DNA of 64,000 nt from Flavobacteriaceae bacterium YJPT1-3. GTDB lineage: Bacteria; Bacteroidota; Bacteroidia; Flavobacteriales; Flavobacteriaceae. The stretch lies in the NCBI GenBank assembly GCA_029866965.1, contig CP123444.1, positions 468,501 to 532,500 of the forward strand. The letters run 5' to 3'. The position numbers and the translations under genes were made by a program. Shown one piece after another: positions 18,485-27,847 of the stretch (within the stretch, counting starts at the first letter, position 1; every line of letters begins with the position of its first letter). The notes under the pieces were generated by a model. That model saw only the letters and a list, made by a program, of their open reading frames with translations. It searched no databases and was not told the DNA's origin.

Positions 18485-20602
18485 CTAGTAAAAAGTACTT
18501 CTATTGTCTTCAATTTCTGCAGCTTCTTTTAGCGCCTGAAGTACCTGAGTATTGACTCCGGCTCGATCTGCTGCCGTAAGTTGCCCGGCAAAAGAGGCGT
18601 AATTCTCTAGAGCAGGAGCATCAGCGATACGGGTCACTTTTACCCAGTATACACCACGATCTCCCTGTATGGGCTCTGAAACCTGACCTTCCTCAAGTCC
18701 GAAGGCTCTTCCTACCACGCGAGGCTCTGTACCTGCTCCCGAAATGGTGGGATTCTTCATATTGATGGCTCCGGCAGTTTTGACCGATTGATCCACGCTG
18801 GACGCGATGGCATCCAAGGTCGATCCGTTGGCTTTAGCTTTAATTAATTCGGCTTTCTTCTTATTTTTCAATAAAGGCATTAAGGCTACCGAAGCATCTT
18901 CTACGCTCATCAATCCTTTATCGGTCTTCGCTGTCAATTGAGCCACCACATAGCCTTCTGCTGTCTGGAATCGTTTAATATCTCCCACTTTAGCTTCTTC
19001 TCCAAACGCCCATTGTACAATGCTGCGTTGTGGACCCAATCCAGGAATGTTCTCTTCGAGCTCTTTCATTCGATTGACTGGTCTCACGGTATAGTTGTTC
19101 TCCTTAGCCACCTCTACAAAATCACCTTCGGTAGCCGCTATTTCAAATTTGGTGGTTTTATTGAATACTTCATTGATCGTTTCATCTGATGGAAGGATTT
19201 CTTTAGCTACCGTAGCCACTTTGATCGCCTCTTTCTTGGCCTTCTGATCTTCAATTCGGATCACGTGGTAACCAAAGCGGGTTTCCACCACACCGATCTC
19301 ACCAACAGCGCCCTCCGAAACAAAGTCATTGAAAGGCTTAACCATGATATTCTTACGGAACCATCCAAGATCGCCACCCTGGTCGCGGTTGCTACCATCT
19401 GCGGAAAACTCAGCAGCTAAGTCTGCAAATTGAGATCCGTCTCTTCGAACTACCTCAGCAATGCTATCTGCTTTGGCTTTAGCTTGTCCTTTAGTCAAGG
19501 TCGTGGATCCAGCATTGGCCAAACCGATGTAAGGGATCAAAATATGAGAAGCTTTGATCGAATCCGGTACCATTTTACGCTCCTGGACCAAGGAAATCTT
19601 ATAAAATCCATTTTGTTTGTATGGCCCAAAGACTTCACCAGTTGGTGTTGCAAATAAACCTTCTCTGATGTCTTGAGCCAACTCAGACTTAAAGAATAAA
19701 CGATCGTCATGGGGCTGATCTGAGTATTCATTGACAAATGCAGAAACATCGGCTGTAGTCGTCAGTCCGGGTACCGTATCGCTAATTTTCGCGGAAGCAT
19801 TGTACTCAGCACGATCAGCAATAAGGGTCTTGATCTCTTCACGCGTCGCATTCTCGTCTTCCAGCGAAGGATCTTCAGCGAAACTCACATAACGAATACT
19901 ACGGGTAGCATCTGTAGTAAATTCTTTTTGATGATCTTTTAAATACGCTTGAATATCTCCTTTGGTCACCTCTATTTCTTCATCTGGAATGGTCGTGTAT
20001 GGCACCTGTACGTATTGAATATCGCGAACATTATTCTCCAGTTTGTAGGCTGCTTCTCCTTCGCTCAAAGTACTTGTAGTTGCTGCTTTGATCAGGTTGT
20101 AATAGATGCGTTCCTGCTCACTACGCGCCAATTGATTCTCAAAATCTACCCACTGCTGATAGGCGGCTTCATTAGTCGCTTTAAGATTTGCCACGTACTC
20201 CTGCATTTTCACCTCACTATAAAAACCGCTTGCATCTTGAAAATTAGGATTGTTTTGTAACGTTTCTTTGAGTAATTGATTGAGCTTATCACGCTCAACG
20301 GTGATGCCCAATTCTTCGAATTGCTCTTCCAAAACAATGCGATTGACCTCACGCTCCCAAACACTGTTGACGGCTCTAAGGGTGGTGGTCTGCGGGCCTA
20401 ATCTACGGGTCTCATTCTCTACCCCAAGAGCAAAATCTTGTTGGGTGATCTCCTCTCCATTGACGATCCCTACGGTTTGAGGATTTTGTGCGCTAAAACC
20501 GCCATTCTTGATGATATCGGAAAGCACGAAAGAAAAGAGTGCAAGCGCGATGATCAGGATAAGAAATAAGGAACGTTGTCTAATTTTATTAAGTACTGCC
20601 AT
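18485..20602 (-). CDS. Periplasmic peptidyl-prolyl isomerase, PpiD/SurA type
   Basis: Membrane-anchored periplasmic folding factor of 705 residues. One N-terminal TM helix (about residues 12-30, LFLILIIALALFSFVLSDII) is followed by a SurA-like chaperone domain (about 35-250), then a parvulin domain at about 345-450 recognised by KASHILIP and the GGDLGWF...FGYHVIRIED signature. A second, weaker parvulin-like part may follow. This topology matches PpiD, which assists proteins leaving the Sec translocon. It is the last gene of the minus-strand envelope run starting with coaX, separated from the CNNM gene by 97 bp. Confidence 0.93.
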   Translation of the reverse strand: MAVLNKIRQRSLFLILIIALALFSFVLSDIIKNGGFSAQNPQTVGIVNGEEITQQDFALGVENETRRLGPQTTTLRAVNSVWEREVNRIVLEEQFEELGITVERDKLNQLLKETLQNNPNFQDASGFYSEVKMQEYVANLKATNEAAYQQWVDFENQLARSEQERIYYNLIKAATTSTLSEGEAAYKLENNVRDIQYVQVPYTTIPDEEIEVTKGDIQAYLKDHQKEFTTDATRSIRYVSFAEDPSLEDENATREEIKTLIADRAEYNASAKISDTVPGLTTTADVSAFVNEYSDQPHDDRLFFKSELAQDIREGLFATPTGEVFGPYKQNGFYKISLVQERKMVPDSIKASHILIPYIGLANAGSTTLTKGQAKAKADSIAEVVRRDGSQFADLAAEFSADGSNRDQGGDLGWFRKNIMVKPFNDFVSEGAVGEIGVVETRFGYHVIRIEDQKAKKEAIKVATVAKEILPSDETINEVFNKTTKFEIAATEGDFVEVAKENNYTVRPVNRMKELEENIPGLGPQRSIVQWAFGEEAKVGDIKRFQTAEGYVVAQLTAKTDKGLMSVEDASVALMPLLKNKKKAELIKAKANGSTLDAIASSVDQSVKTAGAINMKNPTISGAGTEPRVVGRAFGLEEGQVSEPIQGDRGVYWVKVTRIADAPALENYASFAGQLTAADRAGVNTQVLQALKEAAEIEDNRSTFY

Positions 20603-20699
20603 CAGTATTGGATTTTATCAAATAGGGGGCGAAAATACCATTTTTACCCTTAAAAAAGAAACGGAAAAGACTTAAAATAAATCGAAGAGAACAGGAAGG

Positions 20700-21986
20700 T
20701 TATTCGGTATCAATCTGTTTGAGTTTGACTAACTCAATCCGCGTGTTTGAGGTTTCCAAGATGTGGAATAAGAAGTTATCAATCTCTACTAGTTCTCCCT
20801 CTTCTGGGATACCCTCGGTGTGATTAACAATCATTCCACCCAGGGTTTCGTAGTTCTCCCCCTCAGGTAAATTCAACTTATAGGTTTCATTCAAATAATC
20901 TACTTCCAAACGCGCTGAAAAGCGAAACTGTCCGTCACCGAGTTCCTCTTCATCCAATGCAACCGTATCGTGTTCATCCTCAATTTCACCAAAGAGCTCC
21001 TCTACAATATCTTCAACAGTCATCATGCCGCTGGTCCCTCCATACTCATCAATCACCACGGCTATGCTCTTTCGTTTTTTGATCAAAATGTTCAAGACAT
21101 CCTTGACCAACATCGTCTCAGGAACAAAGACTACGGGCATGAGTACTTCCTCCAGACGCTCCGGCTGATTGAACATTGCAAATGAATGCACGTACCCAAT
21201 GATATCATCGGTAGTATCTTGGTAGACCAGAATTTTTGACAAGCCGGTCTCGATAAAGAGCTGGGTGACTTTCTCCGGGTCTTCTCCCTGCTCTACGGCC
21301 GTGATCTCATTTCGAGGAATCATTACTTCCCGCGACTTCACTTCCGAAAATTCCAAAGCATTCTGAAAAATCTGAATTTCGGTGTCTACTTCTTCCTGAT
21401 CATCTACCGATTCCATTTGTTCAGAAATGTAATTCCCCAGTTCCACTTTCGTGAAAGCGAGCTGCACCTCATCACCTGCTGTTTTGAACAAGTACTTTAA
21501 AACAAGGTCTGAAATCCAGATAATGAAGGTAGATATGAAACCGAAGAGCAAATAAAAAATGTAAGCCGGCACCGCAAATATCTTGAGCAGGGAATTGGCA
21601 TAGATCTGAAAGAAAACCTTTGGCAAAAACTCTGCGGTGATCAGGATCACCAAGGTGGAAATGAGCGTTTGTGACAACAGGGAAAATTCAGTAACCAGGG
21701 CCCCCAGCCAATTCTCGCCAAAAGGCATGGTCTCTAGCCAGCCTTGCAGCAAAGCACCCATAAAATATCCATAAATCACTAAGGCAAGATTGTTTCCCAC
21801 CAACATGGTGGCAATAAAACGAGAGGGCTTGCGCGTCAGGCGAGTCAACACCTTAGCGAGCAGGTCATTCTGTTTCTTTTCAATCTCAATGTGGATCTTA
21901 TTGGAAGATACATAGGCGATCTCCATTCCAGAAAAGAATGCAGAAAGAATCAGACTCAAAATGATGATCAGAACTTCTGTTCCCAT
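20700..21986 (-). CDS. CNNM/CBS-domain membrane protein (CorC/HlyC family)
   Basis: A 428-residue protein with a CNNM transmembrane domain (three to four helices in residues 1-180), a pair of CBS domains (about 205-330) and a C-terminal CorC_HlyC domain (about 345-425). The N-terminal FFSGMEIAYVSSNKIHIE and the CBS linker DEYGGTSGMMTVEDIVEELFGEI are family signatures. Members are labelled hemolysin-like but are better linked to magnesium or other cation transport; the GldE gliding proteins are relatives, and this copy could be either. Its ATG directly abuts the stop of the upstream small membrane-protein gene. Confidence 0.92.
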   Translation of the reverse strand: MGTEVLIIILSLILSAFFSGMEIAYVSSNKIHIEIEKKQNDLLAKVLTRLTRKPSRFIATMLVGNNLALVIYGYFMGALLQGWLETMPFGENWLGALVTEFSLLSQTLISTLVILITAEFLPKVFFQIYANSLLKIFAVPAYIFYLLFGFISTFIIWISDLVLKYLFKTAGDEVQLAFTKVELGNYISEQMESVDDQEEVDTEIQIFQNALEFSEVKSREVMIPRNEITAVEQGEDPEKVTQLFIETGLSKILVYQDTTDDIIGYVHSFAMFNQPERLEEVLMPVVFVPETMLVKDVLNILIKKRKSIAVVIDEYGGTSGMMTVEDIVEELFGEIEDEHDTVALDEEELGDGQFRFSARLEVDYLNETYKLNLPEGENYETLGGMIVNHTEGIPEEGELVEIDNFLFHILETSNTRIELVKLKQIDTE

Positions 21987-22184
21987 TTAGCGATTATCGT
22001 TACGATCCTGCATACGCTTTCGAAAGCGTCTTCTGAAGAAGAACATGAATAAGGCTGCAGCCACAAAGAGCAAATAAAAATAGGCTTTATTGGTATCAAC
22101 ACCCCAAATGGAATAGGCCTCATAGGCGAAGAGGCCGGCAACGATCAGATATACATATTCGAAGTATTTAAAAATGCCACTCAT
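21987..22184 (-). CDS. Small two-helix membrane protein
   Basis: 65 residues with two hydrophobic segments (about 8-26 and 34-50) and a very basic tail (RRRFRKRMQDR), so probably a hairpin in the inner membrane with the tail in the cytosol. I recognise no family. It is genuine by context: its stop touches the start of the CNNM gene and its start is 3 bp from the end of lptC, inside a tightly packed operon. Confidence 0.8.
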   Translation of the reverse strand: MSGIFKYFEYVYLIVAGLFAYEAYSIWGVDTNKAYFYLLFVAAALFMFFFRRRFRKRMQDRNDNR

Positions 22185-22187
22185 AGA

Positions 22188-22757
22188 TTATGGGGTATTA
22201 TCGTCTTTTACGTATTGTTTACTGACGTTGTTTAAAGATATGAAATTTTCAAAGTCCTGACTGGAATCGAAGAGGTCTCCTTTATTGTAGGAGCCATCCG
22301 GAAACTGGATCGTATAAGGCTGATCAGTAAAGACCCAATTGCGAGCCTCATCCCAGTAGAGTTGCTGAGCGTAGAGCTCTACTGAATCACTGGTGATCAA
22401 CACTACATCCTTTTGGAGATCGATCAAATTGGTCCGGCGATAGCGTATGGCGTACTTGGAGGTGACATAATTTTCTTCCCCATCTTCATCAATAAAAGTA
22501 ACCTGAATCCCTTCAGGGAACTCTTCATAGGGAAAAAAGGCGGTACTAAAGTCTTTGTAGTAAGGCGTTTTGAGGGTAGCCACTACCCGACCGGAATCGG
22601 TATACTTGGTCGTGATATTAAACCCCTCGGAAACGGGCAGATCAGATTTGATCTGATACTGTTGTAACTGCTGCGTATTGTTTTGACAACCAAAAAATAA
22701 GGTCACGGCAATTGCCGTGACCCCATAGTTTATTAAGTGTTTAAAAGGTTGCCTCAT
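22188..22757 (-). CDS. lptC: LPS export protein LptC
   Basis: Component of the Lpt bridge moving LPS from the inner to the outer membrane (189 residues). The N-terminus is lipoprotein-like (VTLFFGCQNN, Cys24), typical of Bacteroidota forms. The rest is the beta-jellyroll fold, seen as SEGFNITTKYTDSGRVVATLKTP and repeated short strands ending in SYNKGDLF. The start overlaps the stop of the upstream TPR gene by one base (TAATG), so translation is coupled. Confidence 0.9.
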   Translation of the reverse strand: MRQPFKHLINYGVTAIAVTLFFGCQNNTQQLQQYQIKSDLPVSEGFNITTKYTDSGRVVATLKTPYYKDFSTAFFPYEEFPEGIQVTFIDEDGEENYVTSKYAIRYRRTNLIDLQKDVVLITSDSVELYAQQLYWDEARNWVFTDQPYTIQFPDGSYNKGDLFDSSQDFENFISLNNVSKQYVKDDNTP

Positions 22758-24130
22758 TACAGGTTAGGCACCCGAACAGAGCGTCCAATCCAACATCCGA
22801 TGCTGATGGTTTGCCCACCTTTACTCTCGTTAAAGATCATGGTGTTGTCTGGAGCTTTGGCTCGATAGCTCGCTGCGGTCTGGCTGGCTGCAGAAGATAA
22901 AGACGGATCTACACGTCCTGCTCTTGCAGCAACATCAGCTGCTAACCAGTAAACGGCACGCTTTTCAAAGACAGAAGATCCACAGTTATTCGCACTCGCC
23001 GCATACATATTTGCAATACGAAGGTAGTTGATCCCCATGGAAGGATTCTGCTCTAACGCTTTTTGGTAGTATGATCTCGCCTGACCATAGCTTCCTTTAC
23101 CTCTAAGCTTCTCACCTATTCGGAAATAGACTTTAGACTTCGCCAGGTTATCGGTTTGACGCTCCGCTGATTCGTTATAATAGTCTAAGGCCTTATTTAA
23201 GTCTCCTTTTTCTTCAGCAAGCTGACCTAAATACAAGGCCGTATTTGCAGAAGGCTCCAGTTTATCCAATTGCTCTACCAACTTGACAAATAATGGATCA
23301 CTGGTACAATCTTTTCCAGAGAGACGACCGGCTGCCTTACGCACCCAGCTTACGTCATTCATCTTTTCGTTAAAGTCTTTACTGTATAATGGTATTAAGT
23401 TATCACAGTCGGCCAACTGACCTAATTTACTATCGATACTTCCGGAAACCGTAGCATAAGCTTTTAAATTGATCTCAGCATTCTTAAGCAGCTTCGCCTC
23501 TTTGGAAGTCAAATTCTCATTATTCTCCTGCTTCTCCAATAAGGGCTCAATCCGCTTAGCCAGGTCATTCTGTTCCTTACTGATCTGCTCAGTAACGGCA
23601 TCGTATAAATCGAATACGTCCTGAAGATCTTTTTTTCCTTCATCCTGCAGATCAACTACAAGAGAGAAATAGGTGTATAGGCTTTTTGCACTAGTAAACG
23701 TTTCTTTGTCCTCATCCCACGCTTTTTGAAACATATTGAACTGCTTCTCCTTAGTACCCATCTTGTTATCATACATCACCTGCGCCAGGTCAGCATACTT
23801 ATCACCAACTTTAGTTTTGTTGGGATAGTATTTCATGCGTTGCTCAATCACGTCAGCCATAAGTCCGGCATATTCTTCCTTCTTGGCACCGGTCGATCCT
23901 TCGATCTTCTCGCGTACCAAGATCTCACCGTATTGATATAAAGCAGGTGACCAGGTAGGACAGTTCTTCATCAAAAATTGGAAGGGTTCCCAAGCCGCAT
24001 CGTAGTTCTTCACTTTCATGTTTTCAGAAAATATAGAACCCTGGGTCAAACATTCCTCAGAAGCCTGACCAAACATAGTGGCAGAAGATGCAACTATCGC
24101 TAGGAGTAGAAGTGTTATTTTCGTTTTCAT
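22757..24130 (-). CDS. Exported tetratricopeptide-repeat protein
   Basis: 457 residues with a cleavable signal peptide (to about residue 21, SSATMFGQA). Clear TPR units occur in the C-terminal half: ALYLGQLAEEKGDLNKALDYYNESAER, KVYFRIGEKLRGKGSYGQARSYYQKALEQNP and a degenerate third. The N-terminal half is helical and charged. It lies between an outer-membrane barrel gene and lptC, so a scaffold role in envelope assembly is plausible, but I infer that only from position. Confidence 0.85.
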   Translation of the reverse strand: MKTKITLLLLAIVASSATMFGQASEECLTQGSIFSENMKVKNYDAAWEPFQFLMKNCPTWSPALYQYGEILVREKIEGSTGAKKEEYAGLMADVIEQRMKYYPNKTKVGDKYADLAQVMYDNKMGTKEKQFNMFQKAWDEDKETFTSAKSLYTYFSLVVDLQDEGKKDLQDVFDLYDAVTEQISKEQNDLAKRIEPLLEKQENNENLTSKEAKLLKNAEINLKAYATVSGSIDSKLGQLADCDNLIPLYSKDFNEKMNDVSWVRKAAGRLSGKDCTSDPLFVKLVEQLDKLEPSANTALYLGQLAEEKGDLNKALDYYNESAERQTDNLAKSKVYFRIGEKLRGKGSYGQARSYYQKALEQNPSMGINYLRIANMYAASANNCGSSVFEKRAVYWLAADVAARAGRVDPSLSSAASQTAASYRAKAPDNTMIFNESKGGQTISIGCWIGRSVRVPNL

Positions 24131-24149
24131 CTTTAAATTATTTATTCGG

Positions 24150-25400
24150 TTAATTGAATTTTAGCTTTTGGAACCACTTCCCGTTAAAGGATAGGCTCAA
24201 AAATACATTAAAAAAGTTTTCTTTTATGAGACCGGCTTCCGTGGTACCGCGTTGTCCGTACTCAAAACCAAGGTTTACATTGCTCAATGATCGCCCGGCG
24301 GGTAGTCCTACTCCAAAAGACATGCCAAACTCTGAAATGTCCTGTCCACGGATGTTTAGACCCAGTTCTTCATAGCGCACCCCGGCTCTGTAAGTCATTC
24401 GTTTCCAATAGCTGTTCACTGAAAGATATTCAGGCGTGTAAAATCCTCCCAAACGGTATTTTGCAGCATTTTTATAGGTCACGTCAGGGATGGAAAACGA
24501 TCGATTGGAAAAATTACTGGTTTCTTCTAAAGACACCTCGGTTCCCGCAAACCATTTATTCTTTTCTCCCAGTCCAAATCCGAACACTACGCTGGAAGGC
24601 AAGGTAAGATCGGTGTCTGCAATGATTACATTGCGCGTTTCTACGGGCACCACATCACCGGTACTGATGAATAGTACAGAAGCCAGTTCACGGCTATTTT
24701 CTGAATTCAAGTTGCTCTCCATGGTATATGCGGCATTGGCATAAAATCGGAGGTCTTTGCTAAAGTCGGCTTCAAATTGAGCTCCAAAATTTAATGATAA
24801 GCCACTTAGATCAGACCGATTAATTTCTTGAGTTCCTAATTCGAGCCCTTCAAACCCAATGATACTTAGATTGCGAATACTTCCAAAATTATAGCTGACC
24901 GTACCTCCCAACCGCAAATCCGGCAAGATTTCGTAGCCCGCAGACAGATAGGCCTTATTGAGGCCTCCTGAGCCCGAAAAACGAGCAGAAGTCCCAATCT
25001 CTTCGTCAATATTCTGAATGTTGTAACCCACAGAAGAATAGGGAAGAATTCCGAAACCAACACCCCATTTCTTACCTATGGGTATACCAATGGCAACGTA
25101 ATCAATGGTCGTATTGGAGTTGTCCTCGTCAATCTCATTAGTGGTGAATTGTACTTCTTTATGACTGGCACCCACCGCAAAATTGGTGAATCGCAGCGCC
25201 CCATACCCGGCTGGATTTCGAAGATTGACGTGAAGACTGTCTGAGTAGGTAGTCATCCCACCCATGGTTCTGTTCTCAACTGTTCCCTGAAACTGCAAGG
25301 TTCCTAATCCATAGAAGGAATATGGGGAAGAGGCTCCATCCTGAGCGTAGGTAATCATGGACACTAAAGCCACTAAGGCCAATACAATCTTTCTAATCAT
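24150..25400 (-). CDS. Outer-membrane beta-barrel protein of unknown function
   Basis: 416 residues with a signal peptide (ITYAQDGASS) and alternating aromatic beta strands to a C-terminal phenylalanine-containing strand (NVFLSLSFNGKWFQKLKF). The N-terminal SSPYSFYGLGTLQFQGTVENRTMGG and NLRNPAGYG resemble flavobacterial FadL-like or PorV-like barrels; I cannot choose. It overlaps coaX by 4 bp (ATGA) and precedes the TPR gene, within the coaX-to-ppiD envelope operon. Confidence 0.85.
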   Translation of the reverse strand: MIRKIVLALVALVSMITYAQDGASSPYSFYGLGTLQFQGTVENRTMGGMTTYSDSLHVNLRNPAGYGALRFTNFAVGASHKEVQFTTNEIDEDNSNTTIDYVAIGIPIGKKWGVGFGILPYSSVGYNIQNIDEEIGTSARFSGSGGLNKAYLSAGYEILPDLRLGGTVSYNFGSIRNLSIIGFEGLELGTQEINRSDLSGLSLNFGAQFEADFSKDLRFYANAAYTMESNLNSENSRELASVLFISTGDVVPVETRNVIIADTDLTLPSSVVFGFGLGEKNKWFAGTEVSLEETSNFSNRSFSIPDVTYKNAAKYRLGGFYTPEYLSVNSYWKRMTYRAGVRYEELGLNIRGQDISEFGMSFGVGLPAGRSLSNVNLGFEYGQRGTTEAGLIKENFFNVFLSLSFNGKWFQKLKFN

Positions 25401-26125
25401 TCGTTCTTGTTAAATTCAAGTATGTAGTTCAAGCCCTGCAGCAGAAAATTTGAGTGCGCAAAGATGCCATTTTTTAATTGTTCTGACAAGAGTGCTGCAT
25501 CTCCACCGGTAAGCACTGTAATCAAATCGGGAAATTGCTCTTTATATGCAAGAACCGTACCCTCAATTTCTCGAAGAATCCCACCACTTACCCCTGCATG
25601 TATGGAATTTTCAGTGCTATTGCCAATCAGGGATGGAATCAGTCGTGGATTTAGTAATGGCAGGCGAGCGGTATGTTGATTTAACGCCTTATAACGCAAT
25701 TGAAGTCCGGGAGTGATGGCCCCTCCTTGATACTGACCTTCAGCATTAATAAAATCATAGGTGATGCACGTTCCGGCATCGATTATCAATCCATTTTTTT
25801 GCGGATAGGCTTTCGCGAAAGCGGCCACCAGACCGATACGATCCACACCCAGCGTCTGTGGCGTTTGATATTGATTCTCAAAAGGCAGCTTGGTGGTGTG
25901 ATCAAGTCTGATCGTTGCATACTGTTCATCGAGAAAAGAAAACCAATCTTTATTCTCTTTACCCACTGAGGCCAGCAACGCATCAGCGATTGGGAATTGG
26001 TTTTGCAGCTTATGCAGCTGATCAAGCAAGGTATTGGGTTTTACAATCTGGCTCCACATCAATTGGTCCTGATCAAAAACAGCCACTTTCGTATTTGTAT
26101 TCCCTACATCTACGATTAAATTCAT
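25397..26125 (-). CDS. coaX: Type III pantothenate kinase
   Basis: First enzyme of coenzyme A synthesis, phosphorylating pantothenate. I set the start at 26125 (MNLIVDVGNTNTK), giving a normal 242 residues; an in-frame ATG at 26167 would add 14 residues before the conserved phosphate loop. ASKHA-fold motifs are visible: DVGNTNTK (phosphate 1), TLGVDRIGLVAAFA, IIDAGTCITYDF (phosphate 2) and GGAITPGLQLR. It heads the minus-strand envelope operon. The exact palindrome at 25809 encodes AFAKA. Confidence 0.96.
   Translation of the reverse strand: MNLIVDVGNTNTKVAVFDQDQLMWSQIVKPNTLLDQLHKLQNQFPIADALLASVGKENKDWFSFLDEQYATIRLDHTTKLPFENQYQTPQTLGVDRIGLVAAFAKAYPQKNGLIIDAGTCITYDFINAEGQYQGGAITPGLQLRYKALNQHTARLPLLNPRLIPSLIGNSTENSIHAGVSGGILREIEGTVLAYKEQFPDLITVLTGGDAALLSEQLKNGIFAHSNFLLQGLNYILEFNKNE
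25809..25822. repeat. Palindrome GCTTTCGCGAAAGC, exact copy
   Basis: Inside coaX, read on the minus strand as Ala-Phe-Ala-Lys-Ala directly after the conserved DRIGLVA segment. Confidence 0.9.
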
Positions 26126-26225
26126 CTCCCTCGCTTTGCGCCAAAAATACGAATTGCTATTGGCCACGCTGTTAAGGTTATACTAAATGGAGTTAGAAAA
26201 ACTATTTCATTTTTAATCGTAGAAG

Positions 26226-26256
26226 TTGTGCATAAACAAATAAGCCCCTATATTTG
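26226..26256 (+). promoter_or_regulatory. Bacteroidota-type promoter for tRNA-Phe
   Basis: TTG at 26226-26228, a 20-bp spacer, then TATATTTG at 26249-26256, matching the TAnnTTTG -7 element of Bacteroidota. The tRNA begins 28 bp downstream. Confidence 0.7.
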
Positions 26257-26284
26257 CACCCGCATTTATGAAATGTAAATGGGA

Positions 26285-26357
<73 letters not shown>

Positions 26358-26369
26358 CATCAAGCAGCA

Positions 26370-26394
26370 ACCCGATCAAGTGATCGGGTTTTTT
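26370..26394 (+). terminator. Terminator after tRNA-Phe
   Basis: ACCCGATC and GATCGGGT pair around a short loop, followed by TTTTTT. Confidence 0.85.
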
Positions 26395-26424
26395 GTGGTC
26401 GTAAGCCAGAGTGTTTATTTTCAT

Positions 26425-26643
26425 TACGTCTCGACAAATTGTTGATAAACTACCCGCTACTCTCGAGTTCGTGCAATTGAATTTTTCAGAATTAAAGAAA
26501 TCCTTCTATCAACAAACGAAGTCGTGACCTTATTAATCATACATTCGCACGGATTTCCTAACGAGCTTTTTAAAATTAGCGGGCAATTCGATGGAAAACG
26601 ACCAATTAGCATTATTTCCTACTACATTATCTCCAGTTTTCAT
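26425..26643 (-). pseudogene. Decayed N-terminal fragment of a SAM methyltransferase-like gene
   Basis: Starting from ATG at 26643 the minus strand reads 36 residues including NNANWSFSIELPANF and LVRKSVRMYD, then two TAA codons, GHDFVC, TGA and TAG, KDFFNSEKFNC and RVAGSLSTI. Reading through the four stops in one frame gives the layout I recall for class I SAM-dependent methyltransferases in this phylum (NWSF, KSVPxY, GHxL, DFF, then a decayed GxSTGxL motif). The rest of the enzyme is missing. This fills most of the gap between the tRNA terminator and the CPBP gene. The family match is from memory and moderately certain. Confidence 0.5.
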
Positions 26644-26664
26644 TTCTATAGTTAGTCAATTATA

Positions 26665-27459
26665 TTACTCCTTTGGTAACAAATCTGAATTGGAGGCCTT
26701 TAAAGTATATTTCGAAAGAATTATAAGTAAAATAGTAATAAAAGCTACCATGAAATAAATTACAGCAGTGTTATTACCATAAATTGCGAAAATACTACTA
26801 ACAGTATATACATCTAAATAATCGTAAAATGAACTCAATAAAATTCTCGCAAATCCATAACTAATATGACTCATAATGCATAGTAATATACTTTTTGTTC
26901 TGCTATAGAGAAAACACAACAAAAACGCATAGATAAATAGGTTTAGAAAAGTATAAATATTGAGGTGAGATGCTGCAAAAACAAAACTTGTAATGGAAGC
27001 AGAATATATAAATGACTTTGATTTCATTAATCTTTTGAAGATAAAATCACGATAAATTAGTTCTTCAAAGAAAGGCGCTGTCAATAGCAAAGAACCCATT
27101 CCAAAATAGGTAAAGCTGAAATTGATTAGGTCGTTGTAGCGTTCAGTAGGCGCTAAAAAGTAATATGTTGGTATTGCTTGTGTAAAATACAGGCCAAGAG
27201 TCATTATTATCACAGGAAAAACTAATCGTTTAAAAAGATTTGTATTCCCGAACCAGATACCTATTTTATATCGAAAAATAAACATACTAACCACTATTAT
27301 AATCGTATAGCCCAATATTTCTGATAGGAATATGACCAAAGTAATTCTAGGTATGATAAGACCTAAACTTATTATTAGTAAGACACTAATGAAAATACAA
27401 AACAGTGCATAAATTAATGTTTGTATAATATTTTTTGGAAATATTGTTCTATCCTTCAT
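26665..27459 (-). CDS. CPBP family intramembrane metalloprotease
   Basis: 264 residues with about eight TM helices. The CPBP (Abi/CAAX protease-like) motifs are present: FFEELIYRDFIFKRL with the EExxYR core, then FVFAASHLNI with the second-motif His, and CIMSHISYGF with the third. Such proteins cleave prenylated or other membrane substrates or serve in bacteriocin immunity; the target here is unknown. The gene is markedly AT-rich compared with its neighbours and is flanked by a methyltransferase relic and tRNA-Phe, so it is probably accessory DNA. Confidence 0.88.
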   Translation of the reverse strand: MKDRTIFPKNIIQTLIYALFCIFISVLLIISLGLIIPRITLVIFLSEILGYTIIIVVSMFIFRYKIGIWFGNTNLFKRLVFPVIIMTLGLYFTQAIPTYYFLAPTERYNDLINFSFTYFGMGSLLLTAPFFEELIYRDFIFKRLMKSKSFIYSASITSFVFAASHLNIYTFLNLFIYAFLLCFLYSRTKSILLCIMSHISYGFARILLSSFYDYLDVYTVSSIFAIYGNNTAVIYFMVAFITILLIILSKYTLKASNSDLLPKE

Positions 27460-27510
27460 TTTTTGATAAATAATGTTTATCTGATATCATAGAGCTGCGA
27501 AATACAAATT

Positions 27511-27729
27511 ATGCATTTGAAAAAATCATCATTTACCGAAGCATACTTCTATTCAGGACTTAATTATACCAAAACTCATAATGAGGATATTGCTTTGGAG
27601 TATTTTGAAAAAGCTTTAGAATTATACGAAAATGGATTTAAAGTTAGAAATCCATATAATGAGGTTGTTTTAGAGTTGTATCATTCATGTGTTATACGCG
27701 AAATTTTGCAAATAAAACAAGGGTCATAA
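27511..27729 (+). CDS. Small TPR-like protein
   Basis: 72 residues with one recognisable TPR-type helix pair (AYFYSGLNYTKTHNEDIALEYFEKALELYENG). No signal or TM. AT-rich like the CPBP gene and divergent from it. It may be a remnant of a longer repeat protein. The next 118 bp to the histidine kinase gene show nothing I can identify. Confidence 0.5.
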   Translation: MHLKKSSFTEAYFYSGLNYTKTHNEDIALEYFEKALELYENGFKVRNPYNEVVLELYHSCVIREILQIKQGS

Positions 27730-27847
27730 ATTCAATAAATTGTGATTTTGACTTCCTCAACATTTTTAATGTACTTATTCTAACTTAGAATCAAGATTTT
27801 ATGGAGCACATTGTTAAAAGAACTTAGGGAATGACAGGGACTACTGT

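Noticed and set aside
26425..26643. Decayed arsM gene supplying the arsenosugar locus
   Set aside because: No Cys motifs typical of arsenite methyltransferases are readable and the fragment is 7 kb away beside a tRNA.
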